Shown here: positions 17,722 through 27,246 of the stretch, piece by piece | Layout: each line of letters starts with the position of its first letter | Numbering within the stretch: the stretch's first letter is position 1 | From: Catalinimonas alkaloidigena | GTDB lineage: Bacteria > Bacteroidota > Bacteroidia > Cytophagales > Flexibacteraceae | Reading direction: 5' to 3' | NCBI RefSeq assembly: GCF_900100765.1 | Contig: NZ_FNFO01000004.1 | Coordinates: 558,001-622,000, forward strand | Length of the DNA stretch: 64,000 bases | Translations under genes and position numbers: made by a program | The notes under the pieces: generated by a model | The model's input: the letters and a program-made list of their open reading frames with translations, nothing else | Databases searched by the model: none | Told to the model about the DNA's origin: nothing

Positions 17722-20133
17722 CTAGTGGGCCCGGAGCAGGCGCACGTGGTAGATCCCCCCGGCCATCGAACCGGGATGGGCCGCGAATTTTACCACCAGG
17801 GTTTTGTCCGAAGCCGCCTGGATCAGCTCCGGCGGTAATGGATAATCGACGGTAAAAAACGTATCCCCCTGGCTGCCGTCCAGCGCCACGGTGGCCACCC
17901 GTGTTTCATTCACCAGAATGTCGAACTGACGGTCCCGGTCCTGTCCGGAGTAGGTCACGCGTAGCGCCGCGGCCTCCTGCTGTTTGTCTTTCAGAGCGTA
18001 GCTGAACCACCCTTTGGCATGCCGCCAGTGGCGATTGCGGTAGATGCCGCTCTCGGTGCGTTCGCCTTTGAAGAAGTGGTCGGATTCGGGTTGCTGTTCG
18101 CCGGGCGCCACCTGATCGATGGTAATGGCCTCCAGGGCTAGGCGGGCTTCTTCTTCCCGCTTGAGACGCGCCTGGATGGCTTTCAGTCCTTCCGGCGTGG
18201 TGTGTTGCCAGTAGAGCATGTAGCGGGCGTCGTGCAGCCGGAAAAACGGAATCAGTTCCAGGTTGGCAAACCGCTGCGGGTAGATCAGGTCCGGAGCCGT
18301 AAACGTGAGGGGCTTGCCCGGTACCGGCCGAATTTTGTCCACAAATTGCGCATCAGCGCTCACCAGCATCGGGGCTTCTTCCATCGGATAGAGCGGCCCG
18401 GCGGCGATGTGTCCCATGCGGCTGTCGTCGGCCTGCAAGCCGTCCAGTTCCTGGGTGCTGGTTTTCGCGGCCAGCACAATGGGGCCGTGCAGCACCGCGA
18501 AGTAATCGGAGCCGTCGGGCAGTTGCTCGACGTGGTTTTCCATCGGCAGCGTCACTTCTACCACATCGCCCTTCTTCCATTTCCGGTCAACGGCCACGTA
18601 GGTATCCGGCGCGGCCACCACGGGCACAGCTTTACCGTTCACGTTTACCTGCATGGCCCCCTTCGCGACCCAGGCCGGATAGCGCAAGCGCAGCGTAAAG
18701 CGGGTGGCCTTTTTGGGTTGGATCGTCAGCCGGGTCGTTTCTTCGTCGGGGAAGTTCGTCTGTTGCGTCAGCGTCACGCCTTTTTCAGCCCAAGTCAGTT
18801 CCGAAGGAATGAACAAATTCACAAACAAGTCCTGGTCGGTGTGGGCGTAGATCAGTTCGCCGTACTTGCCGTGATTTTCCAGCCCGGACCCGACGCAGCA
18901 CCACATGCCTTCGGCGGGTTGGGAATAGACGCGGTAATGCTGCGGCCGCATCGGCGTGAAGTAGACAAACCCACCCCGCGTCGGATGCTGCGTGGACAGA
19001 ATGTGGTTGTAGAGGGCACGCTCGTAATAGTCGAGGTACGACAGTGACCGGCTGGTCTGGTAGAGCATTTTCGAGAGGCGCAGCATGTTGTACGTATTGC
19101 ACGACTCGGGCCCTTCGCGGTCGGTGATCATGGGTGTAAAATCGTCGGCGGGATGAAAATGTTCGCGCACGCTGTTGCCGCCAATCGTCACGGTACGGTG
19201 GTCGACCACCGTTTCCCAGAAAAACGCCGCGGCGTCGGCCCAGGAGGTGTCGCCGCCCACTTCGGCGATGCGCTTGAAGCCGATCACTTTCGGAATCTGC
19301 GTATTGGCGTGCATCCCCGTCAGCTGGTCTTTGTGCGCCAGCAGAGGCTCCAGCACCACCCGGTGCGAAAACCGGCGGGCCAGCGCCAAGTACTTCTCGT
19401 CGCCCGTCAGGGCAGCCACGTCGGCAAAGACTTCGTTCATGCCGCCGTGTTCCGATCTCAGCATGTCTTGCACCTGCGCGTCAGATAGCCCCGCCACCAA
19501 ATTCAGGCTCCAGTCCGTCAGCCGGATCAGCATCGCTTTCGCCTCTTCGTTGCCGGCAATCAGGTACGCGTCGCGCAGCCCGGCGTACAGCTTGTGAAGG
19601 TTGTACCACGGCACCCACTTTCCGTTCAGCGAGAAACTGCCCGCATCAATATGGCCTTGGGCCACTTCCTGCCACATGGCCTTTCCCCCAGGCGTGCCAC
19701 CGATGTACCCGTTACCGTTGGCGTCCTGACAGCGCTTCAATTCGCCAATCATGTAGTTCAGCCGGTCGCGGGCCTCCTGGTGTCCGTCGGCGGCCATTTG
19801 CGCCAGCGCCGTGAGGTAATGCCCCCCGATGTGACCGTCCAGCCCGGAGCCTTCCCAGTTGCCGTAGGTGTCTGCCTTGGGCGTCAGGCCCGCTTCGCGC
19901 AGGTACGGGGCCAGCAGGCGGTCCGGCTCCAGCGTCAGGATGTAGTCCAGGTCTACCTGTTCGGCCTGCCGGAACGGGCCGTCCAGCAACCGGACCGAAG
20001 CCAGGGGAAACAGGTCTACCGCCGGGGCTTGCGCGCACACCGACAGGCTACCTGCGCTCAAGGTCCAGGCCACGCCCAGCATACCGAGCGGACGCAAAAA
20101 AGTGTTACTAAAATTCATGGTGGATTTCGTCAT
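17722..20133 (-). CDS. GH127-type beta-L-arabinofuranosidase
   Basis: The secreted glycoside hydrolase of about 803 residues belongs to the DUF1680/GH127 group, which removes beta-L-arabinofuranose from glycoproteins or pectic side chains. The signal peptide ends near VCAQA. The (alpha/alpha)6 barrel shows the zinc-site residues known from HypBA1: E343 and C345 in GPESCNTYN, and C412-C413 in MWCCVGSGLENHGKYGELIY. The nucleophile is expected to be one of these cysteines. C-terminal beta domains extend it beyond the minimal length of about 650. Starts at 20133 and 20118 are both possible. It follows the SusD gene but has its own candidate promoter (20167-20197). The related families GH142 and GH146 are the main alternatives. 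Confidence 0.88.
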   Translation of the reverse strand: MTKSTMNFSNTFLRPLGMLGVAWTLSAGSLSVCAQAPAVDLFPLASVRLLDGPFRQAEQVDLDYILTLEPDRLLAPYLREAGLTPKADTYGNWEGSGLDGHIGGHYLTALAQMAADGHQEARDRLNYMIGELKRCQDANGNGYIGGTPGGKAMWQEVAQGHIDAGSFSLNGKWVPWYNLHKLYAGLRDAYLIAGNEEAKAMLIRLTDWSLNLVAGLSDAQVQDMLRSEHGGMNEVFADVAALTGDEKYLALARRFSHRVVLEPLLAHKDQLTGMHANTQIPKVIGFKRIAEVGGDTSWADAAAFFWETVVDHRTVTIGGNSVREHFHPADDFTPMITDREGPESCNTYNMLRLSKMLYQTSRSLSYLDYYERALYNHILSTQHPTRGGFVYFTPMRPQHYRVYSQPAEGMWCCVGSGLENHGKYGELIYAHTDQDLFVNLFIPSELTWAEKGVTLTQQTNFPDEETTRLTIQPKKATRFTLRLRYPAWVAKGAMQVNVNGKAVPVVAAPDTYVAVDRKWKKGDVVEVTLPMENHVEQLPDGSDYFAVLHGPIVLAAKTSTQELDGLQADDSRMGHIAAGPLYPMEEAPMLVSADAQFVDKIRPVPGKPLTFTAPDLIYPQRFANLELIPFFRLHDARYMLYWQHTTPEGLKAIQARLKREEEARLALEAITIDQVAPGEQQPESDHFFKGERTESGIYRNRHWRHAKGWFSYALKDKQQEAAALRVTYSGQDRDRQFDILVNETRVATVALDGSQGDTFFTVDYPLPPELIQAASDKTLVVKFAAHPGSMAGGIYHVRLLRAH

Positions 20134-20139
20134 AGTTCG

Positions 20140-20156
20140 GTAGCCGCGCCGGCTAC
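20140..20156 (-). repeat. hairpin in the leader just before the GH127 start
   Basis: A perfect 7-base inverted repeat, GTAGCCG and CGGCTAC around a CGC loop, ends seven bases before the ATG at 20133. It could partly mask ribosome access at that start and favour the ATG at 20118. Confidence 0.4.
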
Positions 20157-20166
20157 GCTGGCATAA

Positions 20167-20197
20167 CAAGGTTAAGCCCTTTTTTCGGGTCTGTCAA
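20167..20197 (-). promoter_or_regulatory. candidate promoter of the GH127 gene
   Basis: On the minus strand, TTG (20197-20195), a 20-base spacer and TAACCTTG (20174-20167, one mismatch to TAnnTTTG) form a -33/-7 pair. Transcription would start near 20161. It would allow the GH127 gene to be expressed apart from the susCD genes upstream. Confidence 0.45.
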
Positions 20198-20218
20198 CGC
20201 ATCGGCTCCGCCCTAACG

Positions 20219-20266
20219 ACGTCGGTAGTGCCTGGCGGAAGCCTCCCGTCCAAGCACTACCGACGT
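20219..20266 (-). terminator. large stem-loop between susD and the GH127 gene
   Basis: A perfect 13-base inverted repeat (20219-20231 with 20254-20266) encloses a 22-base loop and begins 16 bases past the SusD stop. It lacks a T-run on the minus strand, so it may protect the 3' end of the susCD message or attenuate rather than terminate fully. Confidence 0.55.
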
Positions 20267-20282
20267 TGACCTGCCGACTTGC

Positions 20283-21905
20283 TCAGTAGCCGGGGTTCTG
20301 TTTCAGGTTGGAGTTTTTATTGATCTCGATCTGCGGAAGCGGGTACAGGGTCCGGTAATCGCCGTTGGGCTCGTGCGATAACCACGATTTCTCGGTGAAG
20401 ACCCCGAAGCGGATCAGGTCCTGACGGCGATGCGCCTCTTCAAAAAACTCGTAGCCCAGTTCGTCTAACAGCCGCCCGTACGGAACGGACGCACCGCCCT
20501 CCTGGCTGGTGCCGTGCACATCGCGACGACCGTAGTCGTAGGTGCTGCCGCCCATCAGTTCCGCACCGGTGACCGCCGCTTTTTCCGGATGGGTACGGAA
20601 GCTCCGTTCCAGCACCGTGGTGACCAGCGCCGCCGCTTCGTCGGCACGGCCGGTCCGCAACAGACACTCCGCTTTCATCATCAGGATGTCAGCGTAGCGG
20701 AAAAACGGGAAGTCGTTTTTGAGAATGGCCCCACTGCCGTCTGCAATTTCAAATTTGCCCAGGCGCAAGCCGTGGTTGGCCTCCGACGTATCGACGGCCG
20801 GCAGCACGTTGACCAGGTTAAGCGGTTGCCCTTTCTGCGCACCGTTCTGCACGATCAACTGATCGCCGTTCGCGGAAAACTGCGGCCCGCGAATCCAGTT
20901 TTCCTTGAACCGATCGTCCAGCGTATCGAACGTGCTGATGAACTGCGGAATGGCACAAATGCCGCCCCACGGCGAATTTTGCAGGTTGTAAGTGGCCTGC
21001 ATTTCCTGCGGCAGGGACTGCATGTGGTGGTCGAAGGCGTTCCAGTCGTCCCAGTACTGCACCAGGTACTTGTCGTCGTACACAAACGCCCAGATGATCT
21101 CTTTCGAGCCTTCGTTGTTCGTAACGAAGATGTTTTTTTGGTTGGCTTCCAGGCTGTACACGTTGGCGTTGATCACCGCATCGCACTGCGCGATGCACTC
21201 TTCCCAGCGGGACGTGCCGGTGTAGACCTCGGCGTTGAGGTAGAGCTTGGCCAGCAGCGTATGTGCGACCCACTGGTTCATGCGGCCGTAGGTAGACTGG
21301 TCGTTTTTCGGGCTCAGTTGCGCCAGGTTTTCGGTCACTTCGGTCACGATAAAATCGAATACCTCCTGGCGGGTATTTTGCGTCGGCAGGAAATCGGCCG
21401 GCACGTCGAACGACGTCACGATGGGCACGTTGCCGTACATGTCGCACAGCACCCAGTAGTACGACGCCCGCAGCACTTTCAGCTCGGCCAGCGCACTTTC
21501 CTTGAACGTACCGGTCGGAATCAGGTCGTTCTCGATCTGGTAGATCACCCGGTTGCAGGTCGTGATGCCGTTATAGGCCCGTTGCCAGCAGGTCGACACA
21601 ATGGCGTCTTCCGACGTCCAGCTGTGGTAGTGGAACCGTCGGTAGCCGCCGTCGTCCACCCACCCCCACGGCCGTTTGGGAATGATCAGTTCGTCGGTAC
21701 AGATCTCCTGCGCCCAGAAGTAGCTTTGCCACTTGTTGAACAGGTTCCGCCAGGGCACATACGCCGAGGCGATCAGCGACCCGATGTCGTCTTCTGCCGG
21801 CGTAAACTGCTCAGCAATGATGGTGTCGTAGCTTTCGTCTTTCAGGTCGGTACACCCGACCATGCACAGGAACAGACACAGCGTAAAGAGGGATATGGCT
21901 TTCAT
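20283..21905 (-). CDS. SusD/RagB family glycan-binding lipoprotein
   Basis: The 540-residue surface lipoprotein has a lipobox MVGC (Cys at about 18) followed by TDLKDESYD. The N-terminal region (SAYVPWRNLFNKWQSYFWAQE) and the helices around YGNVPIVTSFD fit the SusD/RagB families. The C-terminal segment (GYEFFEEAHRRQDLIRFG ... YPLPQIEINKNSNLKQNPGY) is the standard SusD ending. It pairs with the SusC encoded 18 bases upstream. Its genetic partner enzyme is the GH127 gene, which suggests an arabinose-containing glycan or its oligosaccharides as ligand; this is an inference from context. Confidence 0.93.
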   Translation of the reverse strand: MKAISLFTLCLFLCMVGCTDLKDESYDTIIAEQFTPAEDDIGSLIASAYVPWRNLFNKWQSYFWAQEICTDELIIPKRPWGWVDDGGYRRFHYHSWTSEDAIVSTCWQRAYNGITTCNRVIYQIENDLIPTGTFKESALAELKVLRASYYWVLCDMYGNVPIVTSFDVPADFLPTQNTRQEVFDFIVTEVTENLAQLSPKNDQSTYGRMNQWVAHTLLAKLYLNAEVYTGTSRWEECIAQCDAVINANVYSLEANQKNIFVTNNEGSKEIIWAFVYDDKYLVQYWDDWNAFDHHMQSLPQEMQATYNLQNSPWGGICAIPQFISTFDTLDDRFKENWIRGPQFSANGDQLIVQNGAQKGQPLNLVNVLPAVDTSEANHGLRLGKFEIADGSGAILKNDFPFFRYADILMMKAECLLRTGRADEAAALVTTVLERSFRTHPEKAAVTGAELMGGSTYDYGRRDVHGTSQEGGASVPYGRLLDELGYEFFEEAHRRQDLIRFGVFTEKSWLSHEPNGDYRTLYPLPQIEINKNSNLKQNPGY

Positions 21906-21923
21906 GGATGTGGCGGTAGAAGG

Positions 21924-24900
21924 TTAAAAGTTGAGGTTAACGCCCAGCGTGAAGGTGCGGGTGGTCGGGTACTTATCGCGGTTGTCGATGCCGGGGTCCA
22001 GCCCCGTCCAGCTCACTTCCGGATCGATGCCCTTGTAGCGCGTGATGATGAACGTGTTGAGCGTCGATACGTACACCCGTGCCGACCGAATGGCCTTCAG
22101 CTTGAGGTGGTCGAAATTGTACCCCAGCGTAATGTTGTCGATCTTCCAGAAGTCGCCGTCTTCCACGTAGTAGCTGTTGAATTCGAGCGGCACGTTTTTG
22201 TTGAGCACGGCTTTGCCGAAAATCGGATCGTAGGCCGATTTCAGGCGGTTGTACCGGTCGTCGCCGGTATTTTCGTAGTACATGCGCTGGAAGTTGATGA
22301 TCTGGTAGGCAAACGAGCCGCGCATGGTCACGCTCAGGTCGAAGCTCTTGTAGCGGAAGGTGTTGTTCCACCCGGCGTGGTACTTCGGAATGCCGTTGCC
22401 GATGATCTGCTTGTCGTCGAAGCCGCGGTTGAAGTCGTTGTAGGGCACGCGCTCGCCCGATTTGGTTTCGTAGATCCAGTAGCCGTCGTCGGTCACATCC
22501 ACCACCTTGTAGCCGTGGAAGTTGCCGATCCGCTCCCCGATTTCGACGATGTGCGTATGGGTCTGGATGGGAACGCCCGTGCCGCCGGCGGTGAAGTAAT
22601 TCGACTCCAGCTTGTACAGGTCGTTCGACAGGCTGACGAGTTTGTTGGCGTTGGTAGAAAACAGGAACTGCGACGTCCAGGTAAAATGGTCGGTTTTGAA
22701 GGGTACCGTCGACAGGTTGACCTCCAACCCTTTGTTTTCCATGATGCCGACGTTGACCCGCGTCGAGGTGTAGATGTTGGGAGGACTGGGCACCTGGTAG
22801 TCGTACAGCAGGCCGTCGATGCGCCGCACGTAATAGTCGATGCTGCCGTAGATGCGGTCGTTCAACAGCCCATAATCCAATCCGACGTTAAACTCTTTTT
22901 TCTCTTCCCAGCGCAGGTTCGGGTTGGGGTTCTGCGACGGCACCAGCGAACGAATCCAGTTGCCGTTCACCAGAAAATAGTCGGCATAACTCAGCGTAGC
23001 AACGCCCAGAAAAGCGTCGCTCGGCGGGTTGCCGGTCACGCCATAGCCCGCCCGCAGCTTCAGGTTGTTCAGCGAAGAGAGGCCTCTCAGAAACGCTTCT
23101 TCGTTGACGCGCCACCCGACCGATACGGCCGGGAAGGTGCCCCAGGGCTTCTTGGTGCCGTACAGCTGGCTGGCGGCTTCGTGCCGCACGCTGGCCATCA
23201 GCAGGTATTTTTCCCGGAAACTGTAGGTGCTGCGACCAAAGAAACTGATCAGGTTGTTGGTACCCCGGCTGCTGCCCTGCGCGGCTTTGCCTTCGGTGAG
23301 GGCTTTTCCGGCCCCGATGTTGGCGTAGCCGAATGCATCGGTCGCGAAGTCGTAGTTCTGCATCCACATGTTCAGCCACTCGCTCTCCTGGTAGCCGTAG
23401 CCGGCCAGTGCCGTAAACTTGTGATCGCCGAAATTTTTGCGGTATTCGGCAATCAGCTCCAGAAACCGGTAGATGTTTTCGTCGGCTCCGACCGACGCGT
23501 AACCGTTGCGCCCGTCGCGGGTGGTGGAAACGTGGCGCTTGGTTTCGGCATAGCCCCGCGACTGGTTGTATTTGTCGTAGGCCATGTTGGCGTTCAGGCG
23601 TAGGCCGTTGAACGGAGTAAAGTTGATGCGGGCGTTGTAGCGGGTGTACTGCGTTTTGTTGCGTCCGTCGCTTTCGTAGAGCCGCGCCAGCGGGTTGTCG
23701 TAGTCGAAAATCCCCTCCTGAAACCAGTTTCCGTCTTCGTTGCGGGTCGGCGAGGTGGGGTTCTGGATCATCATCTGCCGGTAGGTCCAGCCGTTGAAGC
23801 TGAAGCCGTCGCCGGTGGTGGTGTAGGTATTCTGCCGGCCGATGATGCCCAGGTTCAGCGTGAGTTTGTCTTTGAACATCTGGTGCACCACGTCGATGCG
23901 GCCGTTGAACGTTTCGTTGTCCGACTTTTTGATGATGCCGTTAAACCCGCGGTAGTTGAAGTTGAGCAGGTAGTTGGTCTTGCTGGTGCCCCCCCGGAAA
24001 GTCAGGTTGTGGACCTGCGAAAAGGGCTTCTGCGTTGTCTCTTCGAACCAGTCGGTCGAATGCCCGTTGTCCCACGAAGCGTCGCGGATGCCCGACGCAA
24101 TCTGCTGCCGGTAGTCATCGGCCGTGAGCATGTTCAGCCGGCGGGCGATGCGTTGCGTGCTCAGTTGAGTGCTGTATTCGACGGTGTTGATCTCCCCGCC
24201 ACCTTCCTGGAACCGCTTGGTCGTGATCAGAATTACGCCGTTGTTTCCCCGGACGCCATAAATCGCAGCGGCCGAACCGTCTTTCAGCACGTCGATCGAC
24301 TCGATGTCTTCGGGCGCGACGGTGTTCAGGTCGCCCGGAATGCCGTCGATCAGCACCAGCGGCGAGGTATTCGCCCCCAGAATGGTAGTATTGCCCCGCA
24401 ACAGCACTGCGACGCCACTGGTCGGGTCACCACTCGACGAAGCGACCGTCAGGCCGGCCACTTTTCCCTGCAACAGTTGCCCGGCGTTTTTCACCGGCGC
24501 TTTGATGAACTCCCGCGACTTGACCGACGCGATGGAGCTGGTCACTTCCGCTTTTTCCTGCGTGCCGTAGCCGACTACCACCACTTCTTCCAGGGCTTTC
24601 ACGTCCTCTTCCATGGTGAGGTCGAGCGTGCTGCGGCTGGCCACGGCTACTTCCTGCGTCAGGTACCCTACAGCACTGAACACCAGCGTGGCGGTTTCCG
24701 CTACGTTCAGCACGTAACGTCCTTCTACATCGGTGATGGTCCCGTTGGTCGTGCCCTTTTCCAGAACATTGACGCCGGGAATGCCCTCACCGTCGACATC
24801 CGTAATGCGGCCCGACACCGCAAGGGCGGTCGGCGCAAGCCGGCGAGGGGCCAGGGTCTGGACCTGGAGCTGGCGCATGGACGGAACGATTTGCCCGGCG

Positions 24901-25259
24901 CGGTGGGGCAAGTGGCCCTGGGGCGGGAGGGTCGCGTACAGCGCATAGTGCGTGTCGTCCAGTTTACGGTAGCTCAGACCGGCCTCTTGCATTACTTCGC
25001 TCATCACCTGGGGCAACGACCGGCTTTTCAGCTCCGGCAGCACCACTTTCTTTTGCTCGACCGCATCCATACGGTAGAGGAACTCCACCTGGTAGAAGTC
25101 TTCGATTTCCTGAAGCACCTGCGTCAGCTCGCGCTTGGCGGCACGTGCGGCCTCACCCTGCTGGCGGGCCGTCGCCAGCGCCAGGCTCTGCGCCTTTCCT
25201 GCGCACACAGGCGTAGCGGCCAACGCCAGGCAAATAGCGTGGTAGATTACTTTTTTCAT
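21924..25259 (-). CDS. SusC/RagA family TonB-linked outer membrane transporter with STN domain
   Basis: The 1111-residue receptor has a signal peptide (to about residue 23), an STN domain (about 40-112; LTQVLQEIEDFYQVEFLY to SYRKLDDTHYALYAT), a linker, and a carboxypeptidase-like domain (about 148-220; SGRITDVDGEGIPGVNV). The SusC signature (EEVVVVGYGTQEKAEVTSSI) and plug (DVLKDGSAAAIYGVRGNNGVILITTK) precede the 22-strand barrel, which ends in FTLGVNLNF. The STN domain couples ligand capture to the FecR protein encoded 27 bases upstream, making transport and induction one process. Partner: the SusD encoded next. Confidence 0.95.
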   Translation of the reverse strand: MKKVIYHAICLALAATPVCAGKAQSLALATARQQGEAARAAKRELTQVLQEIEDFYQVEFLYRMDAVEQKKVVLPELKSRSLPQVMSEVMQEAGLSYRKLDDTHYALYATLPPQGHLPHRAGQIVPSMRQLQVQTLAPRRLAPTALAVSGRITDVDGEGIPGVNVLEKGTTNGTITDVEGRYVLNVAETATLVFSAVGYLTQEVAVASRSTLDLTMEEDVKALEEVVVVGYGTQEKAEVTSSIASVKSREFIKAPVKNAGQLLQGKVAGLTVASSSGDPTSGVAVLLRGNTTILGANTSPLVLIDGIPGDLNTVAPEDIESIDVLKDGSAAAIYGVRGNNGVILITTKRFQEGGGEINTVEYSTQLSTQRIARRLNMLTADDYRQQIASGIRDASWDNGHSTDWFEETTQKPFSQVHNLTFRGGTSKTNYLLNFNYRGFNGIIKKSDNETFNGRIDVVHQMFKDKLTLNLGIIGRQNTYTTTGDGFSFNGWTYRQMMIQNPTSPTRNEDGNWFQEGIFDYDNPLARLYESDGRNKTQYTRYNARINFTPFNGLRLNANMAYDKYNQSRGYAETKRHVSTTRDGRNGYASVGADENIYRFLELIAEYRKNFGDHKFTALAGYGYQESEWLNMWMQNYDFATDAFGYANIGAGKALTEGKAAQGSSRGTNNLISFFGRSTYSFREKYLLMASVRHEAASQLYGTKKPWGTFPAVSVGWRVNEEAFLRGLSSLNNLKLRAGYGVTGNPPSDAFLGVATLSYADYFLVNGNWIRSLVPSQNPNPNLRWEEKKEFNVGLDYGLLNDRIYGSIDYYVRRIDGLLYDYQVPSPPNIYTSTRVNVGIMENKGLEVNLSTVPFKTDHFTWTSQFLFSTNANKLVSLSNDLYKLESNYFTAGGTGVPIQTHTHIVEIGERIGNFHGYKVVDVTDDGYWIYETKSGERVPYNDFNRGFDDKQIIGNGIPKYHAGWNNTFRYKSFDLSVTMRGSFAYQIINFQRMYYENTGDDRYNRLKSAYDPIFGKAVLNKNVPLEFNSYYVEDGDFWKIDNITLGYNFDHLKLKAIRSARVYVSTLNTFIITRYKGIDPEVSWTGLDPGIDNRDKYPTTRTFTLGVNLNF

Positions 25260-25286
25260 AAATGTAGATTAGGCAGTTGTTTGTAT

Positions 25287-26306
25287 CTAAGGATGCATAG
25301 GTCGAAAGACGATGCGTTGGTTGTCGTGTGCGATGTCCATCTGCGCCGAAACGCTCAGCGCTTCCAGCAACCGGTCCAGGTCGTCGAGCGGATAGCGGCC
25401 GCTGAGCCGAACCTGCGAGAGCGATTGGTCGGCAAACACCACCTGCTTGCCGAAGTGGTCTTCCAGCGTCATGGCAACTTCGCCCAGGGTTTTCTGATCC
25501 AGCACCAGCTGGCCCTGCTGCCAGGCGGAGATGTGTTCGGGCGCCTTCAACTGACGGCGCTCCAACTGACGGGTGTCGGGATGGTAGGCCACCTGATCGC
25601 CCGGTTGCAGCACGACTTCCTGTTCGGCCTCGGGGGCGTGCAACTCGAGACGAATGCGCCCTTCCTCCAGCGTTACCTCCGTCAGCCGGGCTCGTTTCTG
25701 GACGTTGAATTCCGTACCCAGCACTTCCACGTCCAGGTCGTCGGTGTGAACCACGAACTTGATGCCGCCGGCCGGGGTCGGTTGTTTGGCTACCTTGAAA
25801 AACGCTTCACCGTCCAGCCACACTTCACGGGCAGTGGCCTGCTGCCAGTCTTTGGTGTACCGCAGGCGCGAGTTGGCATTCAGCACGACGCGCGACCCAT
25901 CGGGCAACACCACCTCCTGCCGTTCGCCGAAGGCGGTGGCCAGACGTTCGTAGGAGGTGTAGTCGATCCACCAAACGGCTCCGACGGCCGTCAGCAACAC
26001 GACCATAGCCGCGGCAACTCGGTAGGCCCACCGGTGGGACGTTCGGCGCAGAGGGCGCATCTGAGGCGCGTTCGCCTGGAGCTGTGCCTGCAAGCGCCGC
26101 CAGTCGGCGTCGGTTTTCCGGGCATCGAACGCCGGCTTTTTAAACTGTGGTCCCCGCAGCAGCAGGGCGGCCGCCTCCACCACGGCACGCTGCTCCGGGT
26201 GGGCCGTCAGCCAACGCTCCCACTGCAACGCAGCCTGAGGGTCGTCGTCCAAAATCCATTGTTGGAAAGAGGGGTCGCGGAGAAGGTCTTCGGGCGTGTA
26301 CTTCAC
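25287..26306 (-). CDS. FecR-type anti-sigma factor / sigma regulator
   Basis: The 339-residue protein has a cytoplasmic helical N-terminal part (1-85, opening MKYTPEDLLRDPSFQQW), one transmembrane segment (about 90-112, VAAAMVVLLTAVGAVWW) and a periplasmic FecR domain (about 120-215; LPDGSRVVLNANSRLRY, GEAFFKV, VLGTEFNV). A DUF4974 region (about 265-335) ends in IVFRPMHP. The start is the GTG at 26306. The frame is open upstream to 27425, but that extension runs through the sigma factor gene in another phase and has no family resemblance. It is expected to hold the ECF factor encoded 71 bases upstream until the STN-bearing SusC signals. Confidence 0.92.
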   Translation of the reverse strand: MKYTPEDLLRDPSFQQWILDDDPQAALQWERWLTAHPEQRAVVEAAALLLRGPQFKKPAFDARKTDADWRRLQAQLQANAPQMRPLRRTSHRWAYRVAAAMVVLLTAVGAVWWIDYTSYERLATAFGERQEVVLPDGSRVVLNANSRLRYTKDWQQATAREVWLDGEAFFKVAKQPTPAGGIKFVVHTDDLDVEVLGTEFNVQKRARLTEVTLEEGRIRLELHAPEAEQEVVLQPGDQVAYHPDTRQLERRQLKAPEHISAWQQGQLVLDQKTLGEVAMTLEDHFGKQVVFADQSLSQVRLSGRYPLDDLDRLLEALSVSAQMDIAHDNQRIVFRPMHP

Positions 26307-26377
26307 GGGGTTCAGAGGGACGATATACCCCCATGATCCCGGCCCGGTCGTTTCATAACCAATCTTGAAAAAAAATT

Positions 26378-26998
26378 TTAGGCGAGCAGTACGCTCAGGA
26401 ACGCCACCAGGGTCAGGTCGGCGATCTGCCGCAGGCGATCGTCTTTCCGCAGACGCTGGCAGGCCCGGTACAGGCAATTGAGCACGGGCTGGTACCCGAT
26501 GCCCATAATCTCGCTGATCTGCGTACAGTTCAGCCCCTCGAAGTAGCGGAGGTAGATCACCTCCCGCTCCCGCGCAGACAGGTGGTTCAACGCCTGGGCC
26601 AGTACGCGCCGCTGTTCTTCGGCCCGCTCGGCATCCACCACCAACTCTTCCGGCGAAAACAGAGGTCCGTAGAACTCGTGCCCGATTTCCTGGTGCAGGA
26701 GGGAATGCCGCTGCTGGCGTTCCATCTTCTTCAACAGTTCGTGCCGCAACGCCTGAAACAGGTAAGCCTTCACTTTTCTGACTTCCACCAGCCGCGCGCG
26801 GCGTTGCCACAGGTTCAGGAAAACCACTTGCACGCAGTCGCGCGCCAGTTCTTCGTTGCCCGACAGGCGCGCGCCGTATTGGCACAGGTCCGCATGAAAC
26901 GCCGTAAAAAGTTCCTTGAGCGCCGTTTCGTCTCCCTGACGAAGGCGGTTCCACTGCGTGGCAAAAAAATCCGAAGCGTCTGCAGTAACGGTGGACAT
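26378..26998 (-). CDS. ECF RNA polymerase sigma factor (SusC/D-linked)
   Basis: The 206-residue sigma-70 factor has region 2 (about 15-85; FFATQWNRLRQGDETALKE, VVFLNLWQRRA) and region 4 (about 125-180; LSAREREVIYLRYFEGL, CTQISEIMGIGYQPVLNCL). The C terminus is a hydrophobic tail (LTLVAFLSVLLA) of the kind seen in some Bacteroidota ECF factors. The ATG at 26998 is preferred over the upstream in-frame ATG at 27031. It heads the series sigma, FecR, SusC, SusD, GH127 and is divergent from the MATE gene. Confidence 0.92.
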   Translation of the reverse strand: MSTVTADASDFFATQWNRLRQGDETALKELFTAFHADLCQYGARLSGNEELARDCVQVVFLNLWQRRARLVEVRKVKAYLFQALRHELLKKMERQQRHSLLHQEIGHEFYGPLFSPEELVVDAERAEEQRRVLAQALNHLSAREREVIYLRYFEGLNCTQISEIMGIGYQPVLNCLYRACQRLRKDDRLRQIADLTLVAFLSVLLA

Positions 26999-27246
26999 GT
27001 GGTGGTAGGTTGGGCAGGCACTGCCAGCCACGTAAGGACAAGGTAATGGACCTGCCCCGTATTCCGCAACCCGGGACAGATGGATTGTTCAATATAGAAA
27101 GAATTTGCGAAGATGCACGTCCGGCCTCAACGAAGCCCATGCGTTGTGAACGATTCCGACAACTTCCGCGGCAAGCGTACGCGGGTTGGAGTGCATCGCA
27201 CAGAAATGATACCTTGCAGTCGCTTTTGTAACCTCTTCGCGCACGG

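Noticed and set aside
20514-23603. Open frame of 1029 codons on the + strand across susD and susC
   Set aside because: It lies opposite two certain genes, has no signal peptide or family resemblance, and is rich in V, H, R and G as expected of the reverse complement of high-GC coding sequence. Similar antisense frames occur at 23883-26336, 43658-46192, 46408-48201, 48552-51128 and 54277-56733. Scarcity of TTA, CTA and TCA codons in the real genes explains them.
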